Below, one piece after another: positions 53,774 through 63,965 of a DNA stretch of 64,000 nucleotides. The DNA comes from Vibrio sp. 16 (GTDB lineage: Bacteria > Pseudomonadota > Gammaproteobacteria > Enterobacterales > Vibrionaceae). Where the stretch lies: NCBI RefSeq assembly GCF_963681195.1, contig NZ_OY808997.1:186001-250000 (forward strand). Direction: 5' to 3'. Numbering within the stretch: the stretch's first letter is position 1; each line of letters opens with the position of its first letter. A program made the position numbers and the translations under genes. The notes beneath the pieces are model-generated. The model was given only the letters and a program-made list of their open reading frames with translations, was not told where the DNA came from and ran no database searches.

Positions 53774-55303
53774 CTAGTCAGCTTCTAACTGGTCAACGGT
53801 TGATTCAGCTGCAGAAAGAGGTTGCGCTTGTGAGGTAACTTGATCCGGCACTTGAATAACGGTCAAGTCATCAACGTTGTCATTGTCTTCCGCCAATGTC
53901 TGTTTCTCAACATGACCAATGATGCTTTGATAGTAGCGACGAATGTTTTCGACATAGTTACGCGCCTCATCACCGCGAGCGTAACCGTAGCGAGTCTGGC
54001 TGTAGTACTTTTTCTGACGCAGTAACGGTAGGCGGTCTTTTACGTCTGACCAAGCGTCTGGATTTCCACCTTGCCGCTTGGTTAGGCGTCTTGCGTCCAT
54101 AACGTGACCGTAGCCTACGTTGTAGGATGCGAGAGCAAACCAGATTTTTTCATGTTCTTCAATGGAGTCGGGGATACGTGCAACCATACGGCGTAAATAC
54201 TCTACACCACCTTTCACGGATTGCTCTGGGTCTAAACGATCGGTAACACCAACACTTTTTGCAGTTGGCAGTGTTAGCATCATCATGCCGCGGACACCGG
54301 TAGGAGATTTCGCCAATGGATTCCAATGCGACTCTTGGTAGGCGAGTGCTGCAACTAAACGCCAATCAAATTCATCGGAATACTTTTTAAACAGTGGTGA
54401 CCATTTAGGCAGCTTAGAATCGAGAGCACGAATGAACGCGCGAGTATCCACGTAGTCAAATGAGTCGACATGACCGATGTACTTCTCTTCAAGTGATGCC
54501 AAGTGCCCTGATTGTTTGATATAGCCAAAAAACTCAATAAGTAAGGCGTAGAGACTCTCATCTTGGGAGCGACGCAGAAACCAAGAAGTCGGCTGATCTT
54601 CTGTTAGCTCAAAGGCTAATGCAATCTCAGGATAGATACGTTGAGAGAGTGAAACTTCAACAGAGTCCGCAACCGTAAATTGCAAATCTCCTTCAGAGAC
54701 CTTTTTGAGCAGGTCGTTAACGTCTGCGTTTGGGTCGACTTTATAAATAAATTGTGGGTGCTCTTGTTGGATGGCCGCCAAGGTTTGGTTGAAATGTGAA
54801 TCTCCCACAATTTGAATAACCGGTTCGTTGTCATTACTTTGTTCTAACTCGGATTGCAGTTCGAGTAACTGTTCTAAGTTACGTGGTCGCCATTGACCCT
54901 TTTTATAGACCACCTGTTGGCTCACGTAATAGTAAGCGGGGCCTGGTCTAAACGCTTTCAATCTTTCCGGCGATTGGCTTAACCCAGCCGCAATAATATC
55001 GATTTCGCCGTTTCGTAGGGCAGGATAGAGGCTTGAAATACGATAGGCAGGCTTCATCTCGAGCTGCACGCCGAGCTCATTGGCAAACTCTCGAGCTAAC
55101 TCATAGTCAAGTCCAGCGGGGCCATCAGGACCAATATAGTAAGAGAGTTGGTTGTTTAATGTTCCAACCCTTAGCACGCCGCGCTCTTTAATTTGCTCCA
55201 GTTCACTCTTAGGTTCTGACTCAATTTGACAGCCTGATAGTAGGAGCCCCCCAAGCAGCACAGTAGCTAACGTGTGCAGTCGGGACAGGTAATTCTTATT
55301 CAT
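53774..55303 (-). CDS. mltF: Membrane-bound lytic murein transglycosylase F
   Basis: A 509-residue lipoprotein that cleaves peptidoglycan glycan strands. The lipobox LLSGC gives Cys25. Residues about 40-265 form an extracellular-solute-binding (SBP_bac_3) regulatory domain that senses muropeptides in MltF. Residues about 285-450 form the SLT domain, with catalytic Glu in AALAYQESHWNP, GVRGMMMLT and the AALASYNVGYGHV-type block FALASYNVGYGHVMDARRL. The order is the normal MltF layout. It is divergent from purL. Confidence 0.93.
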   Translation of the reverse strand: MNKNYLSRLHTLATVLLGGLLLSGCQIESEPKSELEQIKERGVLRVGTLNNQLSYYIGPDGPAGLDYELAREFANELGVQLEMKPAYRISSLYPALRNGEIDIIAAGLSQSPERLKAFRPGPAYYYVSQQVVYKKGQWRPRNLEQLLELQSELEQSNDNEPVIQIVGDSHFNQTLAAIQQEHPQFIYKVDPNADVNDLLKKVSEGDLQFTVADSVEVSLSQRIYPEIALAFELTEDQPTSWFLRRSQDESLYALLIEFFGYIKQSGHLASLEEKYIGHVDSFDYVDTRAFIRALDSKLPKWSPLFKKYSDEFDWRLVAALAYQESHWNPLAKSPTGVRGMMMLTLPTAKSVGVTDRLDPEQSVKGGVEYLRRMVARIPDSIEEHEKIWFALASYNVGYGHVMDARRLTKRQGGNPDAWSDVKDRLPLLRQKKYYSQTRYGYARGDEARNYVENIRRYYQSIIGHVEKQTLAEDNDNVDDLTVIQVPDQVTSQAQPLSAAESTVDQLEAD

Positions 55304-55438
55304 TTAATGACAATCTCGTACATCCAGTAGGGCATTTATATCAAAGTGTCATAACAAGGCAAGATAATCAGTGTGGCTTCGGGAGAAGTGATCTTAATTT
55401 CGGAATTATGTTGTATTTCAAAATTGACAAAAAAAATG

Positions 55439-55454
55439 ACGCAAACGGTTGCTT
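55439..55454 (+). promoter_or_regulatory. PurR-like operator of purL
   Basis: ACGCAAACGGTTGCTT is close to the PurR consensus ACGCAAACGTTTGCGT. It lies just upstream of the -35 element of the putative purL promoter. Confidence 0.8.
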
Positions 55455-55460
55455 TTGGTG

Positions 55461-55489
55461 TTACATCACAAAAACAATTGCTATATAAT
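55461..55489 (+). promoter_or_regulatory. Sigma-70 promoter of purL
   Basis: TTACAT (55461-55466), 17-base spacer, TATAAT (55484-55489). It gives a leader of about 155 bases containing small stems such as AAGGTGAATTAGCCTT. Nothing else is seen in 55304-55653. Confidence 0.75.
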
Positions 55490-55653
55490 GCGCCCGCAAC
55501 CAAGAGGTGGAATCGGCATAGGTTTGGAAAACCTTCGGGAATAGCTTCGAAGAAAACAGTGAATAGCATAAGGTGAATTAGCCTTGTGTGACATTTAACC
55601 CACTGAATTTATTCCAATATCACCTTCATCAATTGCATAAGAGACCTAAGCAC

Positions 55654-58600
55654 ATGAGAATTTTTCGTGGCTCCCCAGCTCTATCTGAATTTCGTGTTAA
55701 CAAGCTTCTAGAGCTTTGTCGTGAACTTAGCCTGCCTGTCACAGGCATTTACGCTGAGTTTGCCCATTTTGCTGAACTTTCAGCAGAGCTAGATGATCAA
55801 GAAGTTGAGAAACTTGAAAAACTACTGACTTACGGTCCAACAATTGAAGAGCATGAGCCAGAAGGTTTGCTTCTGCTCGCAACTCCTCGCCCGGGCACTA
55901 TTTCTCCTTGGTCTTCAAAATCGACCGATATCGCCAACAACTGTGGTTTAGCCAAAGTGGTACGCCTAGAGCGCGGTACTGCTTACTACATCGAAACATC
56001 CTCTGAACTTTCAGAGCTTCAACTGGTTGAGCTTAAAGCGATTCTGCACGACCGTATGATGGAAGTTATCTTCACTGACTTCGATTCAGCAGCGGCACTT
56101 TTCCAAGTAGCAGAGCCAGCGCCAGTAGCAGATGTAGACCTACTCAATGGTGGTCGTGCTGCGCTTGAAAACGCAAACGTTACCCTCGGTCTTGCACTTG
56201 CAGATGATGAAATCGAGTACCTTTACGATGCGTTCGTAAACAAGCTAGATCGTAACCCAACAGACATCGAGCTAATGATGTTTGCACAGGCGAACTCGGA
56301 GCACTGTCGTCACAAGATCTTCAACGCAGACTGGACTATCGACGGTGTTAAGCAAGAGAAGTCTCTGTTCAAGATGATCAAAAATACATTCGAAGTAACA
56401 CCAGACAATGTGTTATCTGCCTATAAAGATAACGCAGCAGTCATGGTGGGCTCTGATGTAGGTCGTTTCTTCCCGAACCCAGAAACTCGCCAGTACGGTT
56501 ACAGCCAAGAGAAAGCGCATATCCTAATGAAGGTGGAAACGCACAACCACCCGACAGCGATCTCTCCTTGGCCGGGCGCTTCGACTGGTTCAGGCGGTGA
56601 AATTCGTGACGAAGGCGCAACGGGTATCGGTGGTAAGCCAAAAGCAGGTCTAGTTGGTTTCACCACTTCAAACCTACGTATTCCTGGTTTTGAACAGCCA
56701 TGGGAAACAGATTTCGGTAAGCCAGGTCGCATCGTTAACGCCCTAGATATCATGCTAGAAGGCCCACTTGGTGGCGCGGCGTTCAACAACGAATTTGGTC
56801 GTCCAAACCTACTTGGTTACTTCCGAACTTATGAAGAGAAAGTAAACTCTCACGCCGGTGTTGAGGTTCGTGGTTACCACAAGCCAATCATGATTGCTGG
56901 TGGTATGGGTAACATCCGCGACGAGCACGTGCAGAAGAAAGAGATCCCAGTCGGCGCAAGCCTAATCGTATTGGGTGGTCCTGCAATGAACATCGGTCTT
57001 GGCGGTGGTGCAGCTTCTTCAATGGCATCTGGTCAATCAGCAGAAGACCTAGATTTCGCTTCAGTACAGCGTGAAAACCCAGAGATGGAGCGTCGTTGTC
57101 AGGAAGTGATCGACCGTTGTTGGCAACTTGGCGATGCTAACCCAATTGCGTTCATCCACGATGTGGGCGCGGGCGGTATCTCTAACGCACTTCCAGAGCT
57201 TGTTGATGATGGCGAACGTGGTGGTATCTTCCAACTGCGTGACGTGCCAAATGACGAGCCGGGCATGAGCCCACTTGAGATCTGGTGTAACGAATCTCAA
57301 GAGCGTTACGTAATGGCAGTTGCGCCAGAGAATATGGAAGTATTCGATGCGATCTGTAAGCGTGAGCGCGCACCATACGCAGTAGTTGGTGTGGCAACAG
57401 AAGAGCGTGAACTGAAACTTGAAGATTCACACTTCGAGAACACGCCAATCGACATGCCAATGGATGTGCTTCTAGGTAAGACGCCTAAGATGCACCGTGA
57501 TGCGAAAACGCTAAAAGCAAACAACCCAGCGGTTAACCGTGACGGTATCGAGCTAAACGAAGCAGTGGATCGCGTTCTACGTCTTCCAACGGTTGCAGAA
57601 AAAACATTCCTAATCACTATCGGTGACCGCACGGTGACTGGTCTTGTTGCGCGTGACCAAATGGTTGGCCCGTGGCAGGTTCCAGTTGCTAACTGCGCAG
57701 TAACAGCAGCAAGTTACGACACTTACCACGGTGAGGCTATGTCAATGGGTGAGCGTACGCCAGTTGCTCTACTAGACTTCGGTGCTTCTGCTCGTCTAGC
57801 GGTGGGTGAAGCGATCACTAACATCGCCGCGACAAACATCGGTGATATCAAACACATTAAACTGTCTGCAAACTGGATGTCTCCAGCAGGTCACCCGGGT
57901 GAAGATGCTGGTCTTTACGAAGCAGTGAAAGCCGTGGGTGAAGAGCTATGTCCAGCACTTGGTCTGACTATCCCTGTGGGTAAAGACTCAATGTCGATGA
58001 AGACTAAGTGGGAAGAGAATGGCGAGCAGAAAGAAGTCACGTCTCCGCTATCTCTGATCATCACTGCGTTTGCTCGTGTTGAAGATGTTCGTAAGACAAT
58101 CACTCCTCAGCTTCGCACTGACAAAGGTGACACGTCACTAGTACTTATTGACCTAGGTAACGGTCAAAATCGTCTAGGTGCAACAGCACTAGCGCAGGTT
58201 TACAAACAGCTTGGTGACAAGCCAGCAGACGTAGACAACGCAGCGCAACTAAAAGGTTTCTACGACGGCGTTCAAACTCTTGTAGCGAACGATCAAGTAG
58301 TGGCTTATCACGATAAGGGTGACGGTGGTCTATTCGTTACTCTAGCTGAAATGGCATTCGCAGGTCACTGTGGTGTGAAAGCAGATATTGCTGACCTAGG
58401 TGACGATGCTCTAGCCTCTCTATTTAACGAAGAGCTAGGTGCGGTACTTCAGGTTAAGAATGATGACCTGGACGCTGTACTTTCAACGCTAGCAGCAAAC
58501 GGTCTTGAAGCATGTTCACACGTTATTGGCTCTGTAGAAGCATCTGATGAGCTAGTGATTACTTCTGGTGACACAGTCGTTCTAGAGCGTAACCGTACTG

Positions 58601-59550
58601 AACTACGTACAATCTGGGCTGAGACTACGCACAAGATGCAAGGTCTACGTGATAACCCAGCATGTGCTGACCAAGAGCACGAAGCTAAGAAAGACAACTC
58701 TGACCCAGGTCTGAACGTTAAGCTAAGCTTCGATGTGAACGAAGATATTGCCGCACCATATATCGCGAAAGGCGCTAAGCCTAAGATGGCAATCTTACGT
58801 GAGCAGGGTGTTAACTCTCACGTTGAGATGGCAGCAGCATTCGACCGTGCTGGCTTTGAAGCAACTGATATTCACATGAGCGATATCCTAACCGGTCAAG
58901 CTGTGCTAGAAGAGTACCAAGGTCTAGTAGCTTGTGGTGGCTTCTCTTACGGTGACGTTCTAGGTGCCGGTGAAGGTTGGGCGAAATCTATCTTGTTCAA
59001 CGAACAAGCTCGCAACCAGTTTGAAGGCTTCTTCCAGCGTGAAGATACGTTCTCTCTAGGTGTGTGTAACGGCTGTCAGATGCTATCGAACCTGAAAGAG
59101 CTAATTCCAGGTGCAGACCTATGGCCACGCTTCGTTCGCAATGAGTCTGAGCGTTTTGAAGCTCGCTTCAGCCTAGTAGAAGTTCAGAAGTCTGACTCTG
59201 TATTCTTCGATGGTATGGCAGGTTCTCGTATGCCAATCGCAGTATCTCACGGTGAAGGTCGCGTAGAAGTTCGTGACGCTGACCACCTAGCGGCGATTGA
59301 AGCATCAGGTACGGTTGCGGTTCGCTACGTGGACAACCACGGTAACCCAACGCAGCAATACCCGAACAACCCGAACGGTTCACCAAACGCAATCACAGGT
59401 CTTACGACTCAAGATGGCCGCGTAACTATCATGATGCCACACCCAGAGCGTGTATTCCGTACAGTGGCTAACTCATGGTCTCCAGAAGGTTGGGGCGAGA
59501 ACGGTGCTTGGATGCGTATGTTCCAAAACGCACGTAAGAACTTAGGTTAA
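55654..59550 (+). CDS. purL: Phosphoribosylformylglycinamidine synthase PurL
   Basis: A 1298-residue single-chain enzyme for step four of purine synthesis. The start at ATG 55654 ([22 protein letters not shown] in part) matches the family; the longer frame from 55588 does not. The FGAM synthase halves fill about 200-1030, with [29 protein letters not shown] and [14 protein letters not shown] blocks. The C-terminal glutaminase (about 1040-1298) has its nucleophile in [13 protein letters not shown] and the His/Glu pair in [10 protein letters not shown]. All sites look intact. Control is probably by PurR. Confidence 0.98.
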   Translation: MRIFRGSPALSEFRVNKLLELCRELSLPVTGIYAEFAHFAELSAELDDQEVEKLEKLLTYGPTIEEHEPEGLLLLATPRPGTISPWSSKSTDIANNCGLAKVVRLERGTAYYIETSSELSELQLVELKAILHDRMMEVIFTDFDSAAALFQVAEPAPVADVDLLNGGRAALENANVTLGLALADDEIEYLYDAFVNKLDRNPTDIELMMFAQANSEHCRHKIFNADWTIDGVKQEKSLFKMIKNTFEVTPDNVLSAYKDNAAVMVGSDVGRFFPNPETRQYGYSQEKAHILMKVETHNHPTAISPWPGASTGSGGEIRDEGATGIGGKPKAGLVGFTTSNLRIPGFEQPWETDFGKPGRIVNALDIMLEGPLGGAAFNNEFGRPNLLGYFRTYEEKVNSHAGVEVRGYHKPIMIAGGMGNIRDEHVQKKEIPVGASLIVLGGPAMNIGLGGGAASSMASGQSAEDLDFASVQRENPEMERRCQEVIDRCWQLGDANPIAFIHDVGAGGISNALPELVDDGERGGIFQLRDVPNDEPGMSPLEIWCNESQERYVMAVAPENMEVFDAICKRERAPYAVVGVATEERELKLEDSHFENTPIDMPMDVLLGKTPKMHRDAKTLKANNPAVNRDGIELNEAVDRVLRLPTVAEKTFLITIGDRTVTGLVARDQMVGPWQVPVANCAVTAASYDTYHGEAMSMGERTPVALLDFGASARLAVGEAITNIAATNIGDIKHIKLSANWMSPAGHPGEDAGLYEAVKAVGEELCPALGLTIPVGKDSMSMKTKWEENGEQKEVTSPLSLIITAFARVEDVRKTITPQLRTDKGDTSLVLIDLGNGQNRLGATALAQVYKQLGDKPADVDNAAQLKGFYDGVQTLVANDQVVAYHDKGDGGLFVTLAEMAFAGHCGVKADIADLGDDALASLFNEELGAVLQVKNDDLDAVLSTLAANGLEACSHVIGSVEASDELVITSGDTVVLERNRTELRTIWAETTHKMQGLRDNPACADQEHEAKKDNSDPGLNVKLSFDVNEDIAAPYIAKGAKPKMAILREQGVNSHVEMAAAFDRAGFEATDIHMSDILTGQAVLEEYQGLVACGGFSYGDVLGAGEGWAKSILFNEQARNQFEGFFQREDTFSLGVCNGCQMLSNLKELIPGADLWPRFVRNESERFEARFSLVEVQKSDSVFFDGMAGSRMPIAVSHGEGRVEVRDADHLAAIEASGTVAVRYVDNHGNPTQQYPNNPNGSPNAITGLTTQDGRVTIMMPHPERVFRTVANSWSPEGWGENGAWMRMFQNARKNLG

Positions 59551-59581
59551 CTTGATTTAGTCGAAGGTTCACAAAAATAGT

Positions 59582-59616
59582 AAAGCGCTGGTTGAGAGAC
59601 CAGCGCTTTATTTTTG
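59582..59616 (+). terminator. Terminator of purL
   Basis: AAAGCGCTGGT (59582-59592) pairs with ACCAGCGCTTT (59599-59609), followed by ATTTTT. The core is shared with the abgT terminator. Confidence 0.93.
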
Positions 59617-59759
59617 GTACAATACGACGAAAAATTTGCAGCATAGATCTCACTTTTATGCTCTAATACCGCGCTTACCAAGGGATGGTGTTAAACAGCT
59701 CAGCTTAGATGGAGTGATCAAGTTGACCGAATCCCTGATTAATCCCTTAGGAATGAAAA

Positions 59760-60086
59760 ATGTCTAAAAATAGAAAATTTGCCATCCGTACTACTGAAAA
59801 ACGTAACGGTTGGTGTGCAGAAATTACTCGCCAAGTTACATCACGTAAGACGACAGTATCAAAACGTGAGTCAGGTTTTGAAACAGAAGCTGCAGCTCAA
59901 GAATGGGCAGAAAAAGAGTTAGCGGGTTTCATCAAAAACCAAGCCGCGCGGAATGAGCGTAAAGGCGAAGCTCGCAAAGAGCGTGAAGAACGCGAAGCGC
60001 GTCTAGCTCAAGAAGCGGCTGACAAAAAATCTCGTTACCTTGCGGCAAAAGCAGCCCGTGAAGAAGAGATGTTTGACGAAGAGTAA
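59760..60086 (+). CDS. DUF3622 family protein
   Basis: A 108-residue protein that I recognise as DUF3622, found in Vibrio and relatives, with no known function. The N-terminal half (KFAIRTTEKRNGWCAEITRQVTSRKTTVSKRESGFETEAAAQEWAEKEL in part) forms a small beta-alpha unit of the AP2/integrase arm type. The C-terminal half is a highly charged helix of Glu/Arg/Ala, probably a coiled coil. AGGA precedes ATG 59760. It is monocistronic with a strong terminator. Confidence 0.8.
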   Translation: MSKNRKFAIRTTEKRNGWCAEITRQVTSRKTTVSKRESGFETEAAAQEWAEKELAGFIKNQAARNERKGEARKEREEREARLAQEAADKKSRYLAAKAAREEEMFDEE

Positions 60087-60107
60087 TCGTCTAGATTGTC
60101 TTAAAGA

Positions 60108-60136
60108 AAAACCGCCTCAAACGGGGCGGTTTTTTT
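60108..60136 (+). terminator. Terminator of the DUF3622 gene
   Basis: CCGCCTC (60112-60118), loop AAAC, GGGGCGG (60123-60129, one G-T), then seven T's. Confidence 0.92.
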
Positions 60137-60158
60137 GTAACAGAATAGTGGATTCTTA

Positions 60159-60350
60159 TTATCGGAATTGGCCAGCATCAGGTAGGAAGTCAAAGCCAGC
60201 GGTCGCTAATTTTGCTTCAAGCGCCGCTTTGTCGATATCGAAGTAAGCAGCGAGTTTGTCCAGATCACCACCAAAGTCATCACGTAGTTTCATGTTCACG
60301 ATGCTCATCAACATGATAGGATCCATCGTTTCAAAGTTGGCTAAGTTCAT
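60159..60350 (-). CDS. DUF4250 family small protein
   Basis: A 63-residue protein, [20 protein letters not shown] at the start, with MKLRDDFGGDLDKLAAYFDIDKAALEAKLATAGF in the middle (split here into shorter blocks: KLRDDFGGDLDKLAAYF). This matches DUF4250 as I know it. The second half looks like a helix-turn-helix. Function unknown. It overlaps yaeP by one base (TAATG), so it is translationally coupled. Confidence 0.82.
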   Translation of the reverse strand: MNLANFETMDPIMLMSIVNMKLRDDFGGDLDKLAAYFDIDKAALEAKLATAGFDFLPDAGQFR

Positions 60351-60556
60351 TACTTATCCTCGAAGTCCGAGATAAGTAGATTAGCAGCAGCGAAAGCGGC
60401 TTTTTCTCTGGCTTCCTTTGGTAAAGAGTCATCCGCAGCGATGTCATTTAGTGCTCGTACTGCACAAGATATTGCCTGAGGGACATAAGCTTGATCGCCA
60501 CTACCGATCTGAGCGTACAGCTCACGAACCAATTCACAACAGCCGTATACTTGCAT
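60350..60556 (-). CDS. yaeP: YaeP family protein
   Basis: A 68-residue helical protein, homologous by eye to E. coli Yae[21 protein letters not shown] and [18 protein letters not shown] match its ends. Function unknown. In E. coli it pairs with rof, an inhibitor of Rho; here the partner is a DUF4250 gene instead, and no rof is visible. GGAG lies 8 bases before ATG 60556. Confidence 0.88.
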   Translation of the reverse strand: MQVYGCCELVRELYAQIGSGDQAYVPQAISCAVRALNDIAADDSLPKEAREKAAFAAANLLISDFEDK

Positions 60557-60662
60557 GGCTAATTCTCCAATAAATGATAACTGCTCTCAAATATACACAC
60601 TCGTCTGAACAAACTCAAAAGCTAAGGTTGTTCTAGCGCAAGACCAAGAGGCTGTCGACCAA

Positions 60663-61319
60663 TTATTGCTCAATACGCAGTTGTGCCTCAAGCTGGTTGA
60701 TAACTTCTGGCGCCAGTTGCATTTGTTTAGCAAGCTCTTGCAAATAGGCTTTTTCCATAAAGTTCTGCTCGTCTATCACTATCAAGGAGGCGAGGTAAAT
60801 TTCAGCGGCTTGCTGTGGTGTCGCGGCTAAACGTGCGACTTCATTTGGGTCGAGTGGTTTATTCAGCTCATTGTGGATAATGCTTTGAAGTTGGTGGCCA
60901 ACTCCCGACTCTTTGAGTGCGTTCTCGATGCGCTCCATTTCTTGTGTGTCTACATGGCCGTCAGCTTTTGCAGCTGCGATCATGGCTTTTAAGATGAGTT
61001 CACTATGTATTGGATCATCTTCGCGAAACTCATTTTGAGGTTCAGGAGAGGCCTGATTGGTTTGAGAGTCGTTGTATACCTTATAGGCCAGTGCGCCAAG
61101 TGCAGCGACACCTCCAATTTTTAACGCATTGACCCTCATTTTTTTGCCAAGCTTCTTGCTCTTCTTGGAGCCCATCAGAAGGTTCACTAATCCGCCGCCA
61201 ACTGCTCCAGCTCCAAGTGATTTGAGCGTACCTGAGCTGGATTGCTGTTTGAGTTGTTTTTGACCTTGCTGGACTATATCTGAGTTGAGTGCTTGATTGA
61301 GTAAACTTTTTAAATCCAT
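60663..61319 (-). CDS. DUF533 (YebE-like) inner-membrane protein with TerB-like domain
   Basis: A 218-residue protein. Residues 1-60 are a Gln/Ser-rich start with a Gly-rich hydrophobic stretch (GAGAVGGGLVNLLMG), then a Lys cluster and a second hydrophobic segment (VNALKIGGVAALGALAYKVY, about 63-82). Residues 105-218 form a TerB/DUF533 helical domain with the EF-like stretch KADGHVDTQEMERIENAL. E. coli YebE is Cpx-regulated. Function unknown. AGGAG lies before ATG 61319. Confidence 0.85.
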   Translation of the reverse strand: MDLKSLLNQALNSDIVQQGQKQLKQQSSSGTLKSLGAGAVGGGLVNLLMGSKKSKKLGKKMRVNALKIGGVAALGALAYKVYNDSQTNQASPEPQNEFREDDPIHSELILKAMIAAAKADGHVDTQEMERIENALKESGVGHQLQSIIHNELNKPLDPNEVARLAATPQQAAEIYLASLIVIDEQNFMEKAYLQELAKQMQLAPEVINQLEAQLRIEQ

Positions 61320-61375
61320 GACTATTCTCCTATGCGTTCAATCTGAATTTACCTAACCCAAGATGAACGAGAGAT

Positions 61376-61405
61376 GAAAAAAAGGCGAGCATGAAAGCTC
61401 GCCAA
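61376..61405 (-). terminator. Terminator of purMN
   Basis: On the minus strand GGCGAGC, loop TTTCAT, GCTCGCC, then seven T's. Confidence 0.93.
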
Positions 61406-61422
61406 ATGGATTGAAAACCAAA

Positions 61423-62067
61423 TTACTCTTGGGCAGCGTAGCCATGAATACCCAGAAGCTCTCCATCAAGGTAGGCTTCCTTTTCATCTTTCATTACTAA
61501 GCGCTCTTCCACTAGCCATTTTACGACCAGTGGGTAGATTCTGTGCTCTTGAGTTTGTACGCGTTCAGTTAATGTTTCGACCGTATCCTCATCGAAAATT
61601 GGCACTTTAGCTTGTAGGATGACAGGGCCGCCATCAAGTTGCTCTGTTACGAAGTGAACACTGGTGCCATGCTCTTCATCACCAGCATGAATGGCACGCT
61701 GATAGGTATTTAAGCCAGGGTATTTGGGCAGAAGAGAAGGGTGAATATTGATCATACGTCCTTGGTAGTGACGAACAAACTCACCGCTCAGAATACGCAT
61801 ATAGCCAGCAAGTACAACGACATCAGGTTGATATTCGTCGATCTGCTTCATGAGCTCTTTATCAAACGCGTCACGAGTATCGAAAGCTTTAGGATCAAGG
61901 AAGTGAGCGGCTGCCCCTGCTTTTTCTGCTCGCTCTAAGGCAAAGACATTCGCTTTGTTGGAAAAGACCGCCGTGACACGACCGTTAGTAATGTCTTTGC
62001 TGCAAGCATCAATAATTGCTTGTAGGTTAGAACCGTTTCCTGAAACTAAAACAACGATACTCTTCAT
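61423..62067 (-). CDS. purN: Phosphoribosylglycinamide formyltransferase PurN
   Basis: A 214-residue folate-dependent enzyme for step three of purine synthesis. It shows VLVSGNGSNLQAIIDAC (GAR-binding loop), the catalytic Asn/His block NIHPSLLPKYPGLNTYQRAI, and the Asp in VTEQLDGGPVI. Length and motifs are normal. It starts two bases after the purM stop, in a two-gene operon, behind an internal ribosome-binding site. Confidence 0.97.
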   Translation of the reverse strand: MKSIVVLVSGNGSNLQAIIDACSKDITNGRVTAVFSNKANVFALERAEKAGAAAHFLDPKAFDTRDAFDKELMKQIDEYQPDVVVLAGYMRILSGEFVRHYQGRMINIHPSLLPKYPGLNTYQRAIHAGDEEHGTSVHFVTEQLDGGPVILQAKVPIFDEDTVETLTERVQTQEHRIYPLVVKWLVEERLVMKDEKEAYLDGELLGIHGYAAQE

Positions 62068-62069
62068 GC

Positions 62070-63110
62070 TTATTTGATCTCTACTTGTTCTTCGCCGGCT
62101 TCAGCAGAAGCGATCTCACCGATTACCCAAGCGTTTTCACCTTCTGCATTTAGAAGTTCAACCGCTGCATCAGCTTGATCTTTCGGAAGAGCAATCACTA
62201 GGCCAACACCACAGTTGAATGTGCGATACATTTCGTGAGTCGTTACGTTGCCTTTCTCTTGTAGCCATTTGAAGATGATTGGCCATTCCCAGCTGTTACC
62301 ATCAACAACCGCTTTAGTACCTTCAGGAAGTACGCGCGGGATGTTTTCCCAGAAACCACCACCTGTGATGTGAGAAATCGCGTGAATGTCGTGTTTCTCA
62401 ATCATTTTCAGTGCTGATTTGATGTAAATCTTGGTTGGTTCTAGTAGGTGCTCGCCGATTGTGCGACCTGCTAGCTCTTCGTTTTTGTCTGCGCCAGATA
62501 CTTCAAGGATCTTACGGATTAATGAGTAACCGTTTGAGTGTGGACCACTTGAGCCGACCGCGATAAGCGCATCGCCAGCAGCAACTTTGGTGCCGTCGAT
62601 CACGTCTTCTTTTTCTACCACGCCGACACAGAAGCCAGCGACGTCGTAGTCTTCGCCTTCGTACATGCCTGGCATTTCAGCGGTTTCACCACCAATTAGC
62701 GCACAACCTGCCTGAATACAACCATCAGCGATGCCAGAGACAACGTCTGCTGCGGTGTCAACGTCGAGTTTGCCCGTAGCGTAGTAATCTAGGAAAAATA
62801 GAGGCTCCGCGCCTTGAACAATAAGATCGTTCACACACATAGCAACAAGGTCAACGCCGATTGTGTCGTGCTTGTTCATATCCAAAGCGAGGCGAAGTTT
62901 GGTTCCTACGCCATCAGTACCTGATACCAACACAGGTTGTTTGTATTTTGTTGGCAGTTCACACAATGCGCCAAAACCACCAATACCACCCATTACTTCT
63001 GGGCGACGTGTGCGTTTTACAGCACCTTTAATACGGTCAACAAGCGCGTTGCCTGCATCGATATCTACGCCAGCGTCTTTATAGCTAAGAGATGTGTTAT
63101 CAGCACTCAC
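62070..63110 (-). CDS. purM: Phosphoribosylformylglycinamidine cyclo-ligase PurM
   Basis: A 346-residue enzyme for step five of purine synthesis. It starts at GTG 63110 ([19 protein letters not shown] follows), with GAGGA upstream. Motifs: [18 protein letters not shown] (ATP-site loop), [30 protein letters not shown] and [14 protein letters not shown]. It is the first gene of purMN, divergent from upp, with a PurR box overlapping its promoter. Confidence 0.97.
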   Translation of the reverse strand: MSADNTSLSYKDAGVDIDAGNALVDRIKGAVKRTRRPEVMGGIGGFGALCELPTKYKQPVLVSGTDGVGTKLRLALDMNKHDTIGVDLVAMCVNDLIVQGAEPLFFLDYYATGKLDVDTAADVVSGIADGCIQAGCALIGGETAEMPGMYEGEDYDVAGFCVGVVEKEDVIDGTKVAAGDALIAVGSSGPHSNGYSLIRKILEVSGADKNEELAGRTIGEHLLEPTKIYIKSALKMIEKHDIHAISHITGGGFWENIPRVLPEGTKAVVDGNSWEWPIIFKWLQEKGNVTTHEMYRTFNCGVGLVIALPKDQADAAVELLNAEGENAWVIGEIASAEAGEEQVEIK

Positions 63111-63152
63111 AGGGAAGTCCTCGGTTTTTAAGTTGGATATGAAAACGGCGCT

Positions 63153-63192
63153 ATTCTAACAGCGGATAAACCCATATAGCAAACGTTTGCGT
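63153..63192 (-). promoter_or_regulatory. purM promoter overlapped by a PurR box
   Basis: On the minus strand, ACGCAAACGTTTGCTA (63177-63192) is nearly identical to the PurR consensus. Its TTGCTA end doubles as a -35, followed by 18 bases and TAGAAT (63153-63158). Bound repressor would block polymerase. Effects on the divergent upp are possible. Confidence 0.8.
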
Positions 63193-63288
63193 GAGTTTTT
63201 TCTTTTGTCTTTACGCAAGAAATTGAGAACGAAATCGTTTATAATCTGAAGGTTTGTTTAAAAATCACCACATAAGCCGGAGATGGAA

Positions 63289-63915
63289 ATGAAAGTTGTT
63301 GAAGTAAAACACCCTCTTGTTAAGCACAAACTAGGTCTAATGAGAGAAGGTGACATCAGCACGAAGCGCTTTCGCGAGCTAGCCACAGAAGTTGGTAGCC
63401 TACTAACGTACGAAGCGACTGCAGACTTTGAAACGGAAAAAGTAACCATTGAAGGTTGGAATGGTCCTGTTGAAGTTGACCAAATCAAAGGTAAAAAGGT
63501 AACCGTTGTGCCTATCCTACGTGCAGGTTTGGGTATGATGGATGGTGTTCTTGAGCACATGCCAAGTGCTCGTATCAGCGTTGTTGGTATTTACCGTGAT
63601 GAAGAAACACTTGAGCCAGTACCATACTTCAACAAGCTAGCGTCTAACATGGATGAGCGTATTGCGCTTGTTGTTGACCCTATGCTAGCGACAGGTGGTT
63701 CAATGATCGCTACTATCGACCTACTTAAAGAGAAAGGTTGTAAAGCGATTAAAGTTCTCGTTTTAGTTTCTGCTCCTGAAGGTATCGAAGCGTTAGAAAA
63801 AGCACACCCAGATGTTGAGCTATTCACTGCTGCGATCGATGAGAAGCTAAACGATAAAGGCTACATCGTCCCTGGTCTTGGTGACGCAGGCGATAAAATC
63901 TTCGGTACGCTATAA
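63289..63915 (+). CDS. upp: Uracil phosphoribosyltransferase
   Basis: A 208-residue pyrimidine-salvage enzyme making UMP from uracil and PRPP. The start at ATG 63289 ([20 protein letters not shown]) matches E. coli Upp, with GGAG 6 bases upstream; an ATG at 63283 overlaps that site. The PRPP loop is [11 protein letters not shown], and the uracil-binding end is [24 protein letters not shown]-like -10 lies at 63240-63245. Confidence 0.97.
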   Translation: MKVVEVKHPLVKHKLGLMREGDISTKRFRELATEVGSLLTYEATADFETEKVTIEGWNGPVEVDQIKGKKVTVVPILRAGLGMMDGVLEHMPSARISVVGIYRDEETLEPVPYFNKLASNMDERIALVVDPMLATGGSMIATIDLLKEKGCKAIKVLVLVSAPEGIEALEKAHPDVELFTAAIDEKLNDKGYIVPGLGDAGDKIFGTL

Positions 63916-63936
63916 GTTGTCGATAGCTATGATTTA

Positions 63937-63965
63937 AAAAGGGAGCCGATTGTTGGCTCCCTTTT
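63937..63965 (+). terminator. Terminator of upp
   Basis: AAAAGGGAGCC (63937-63947), loop GATTGTT, GGCTCCCTTTT (63955-63965). Confidence 0.92.
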
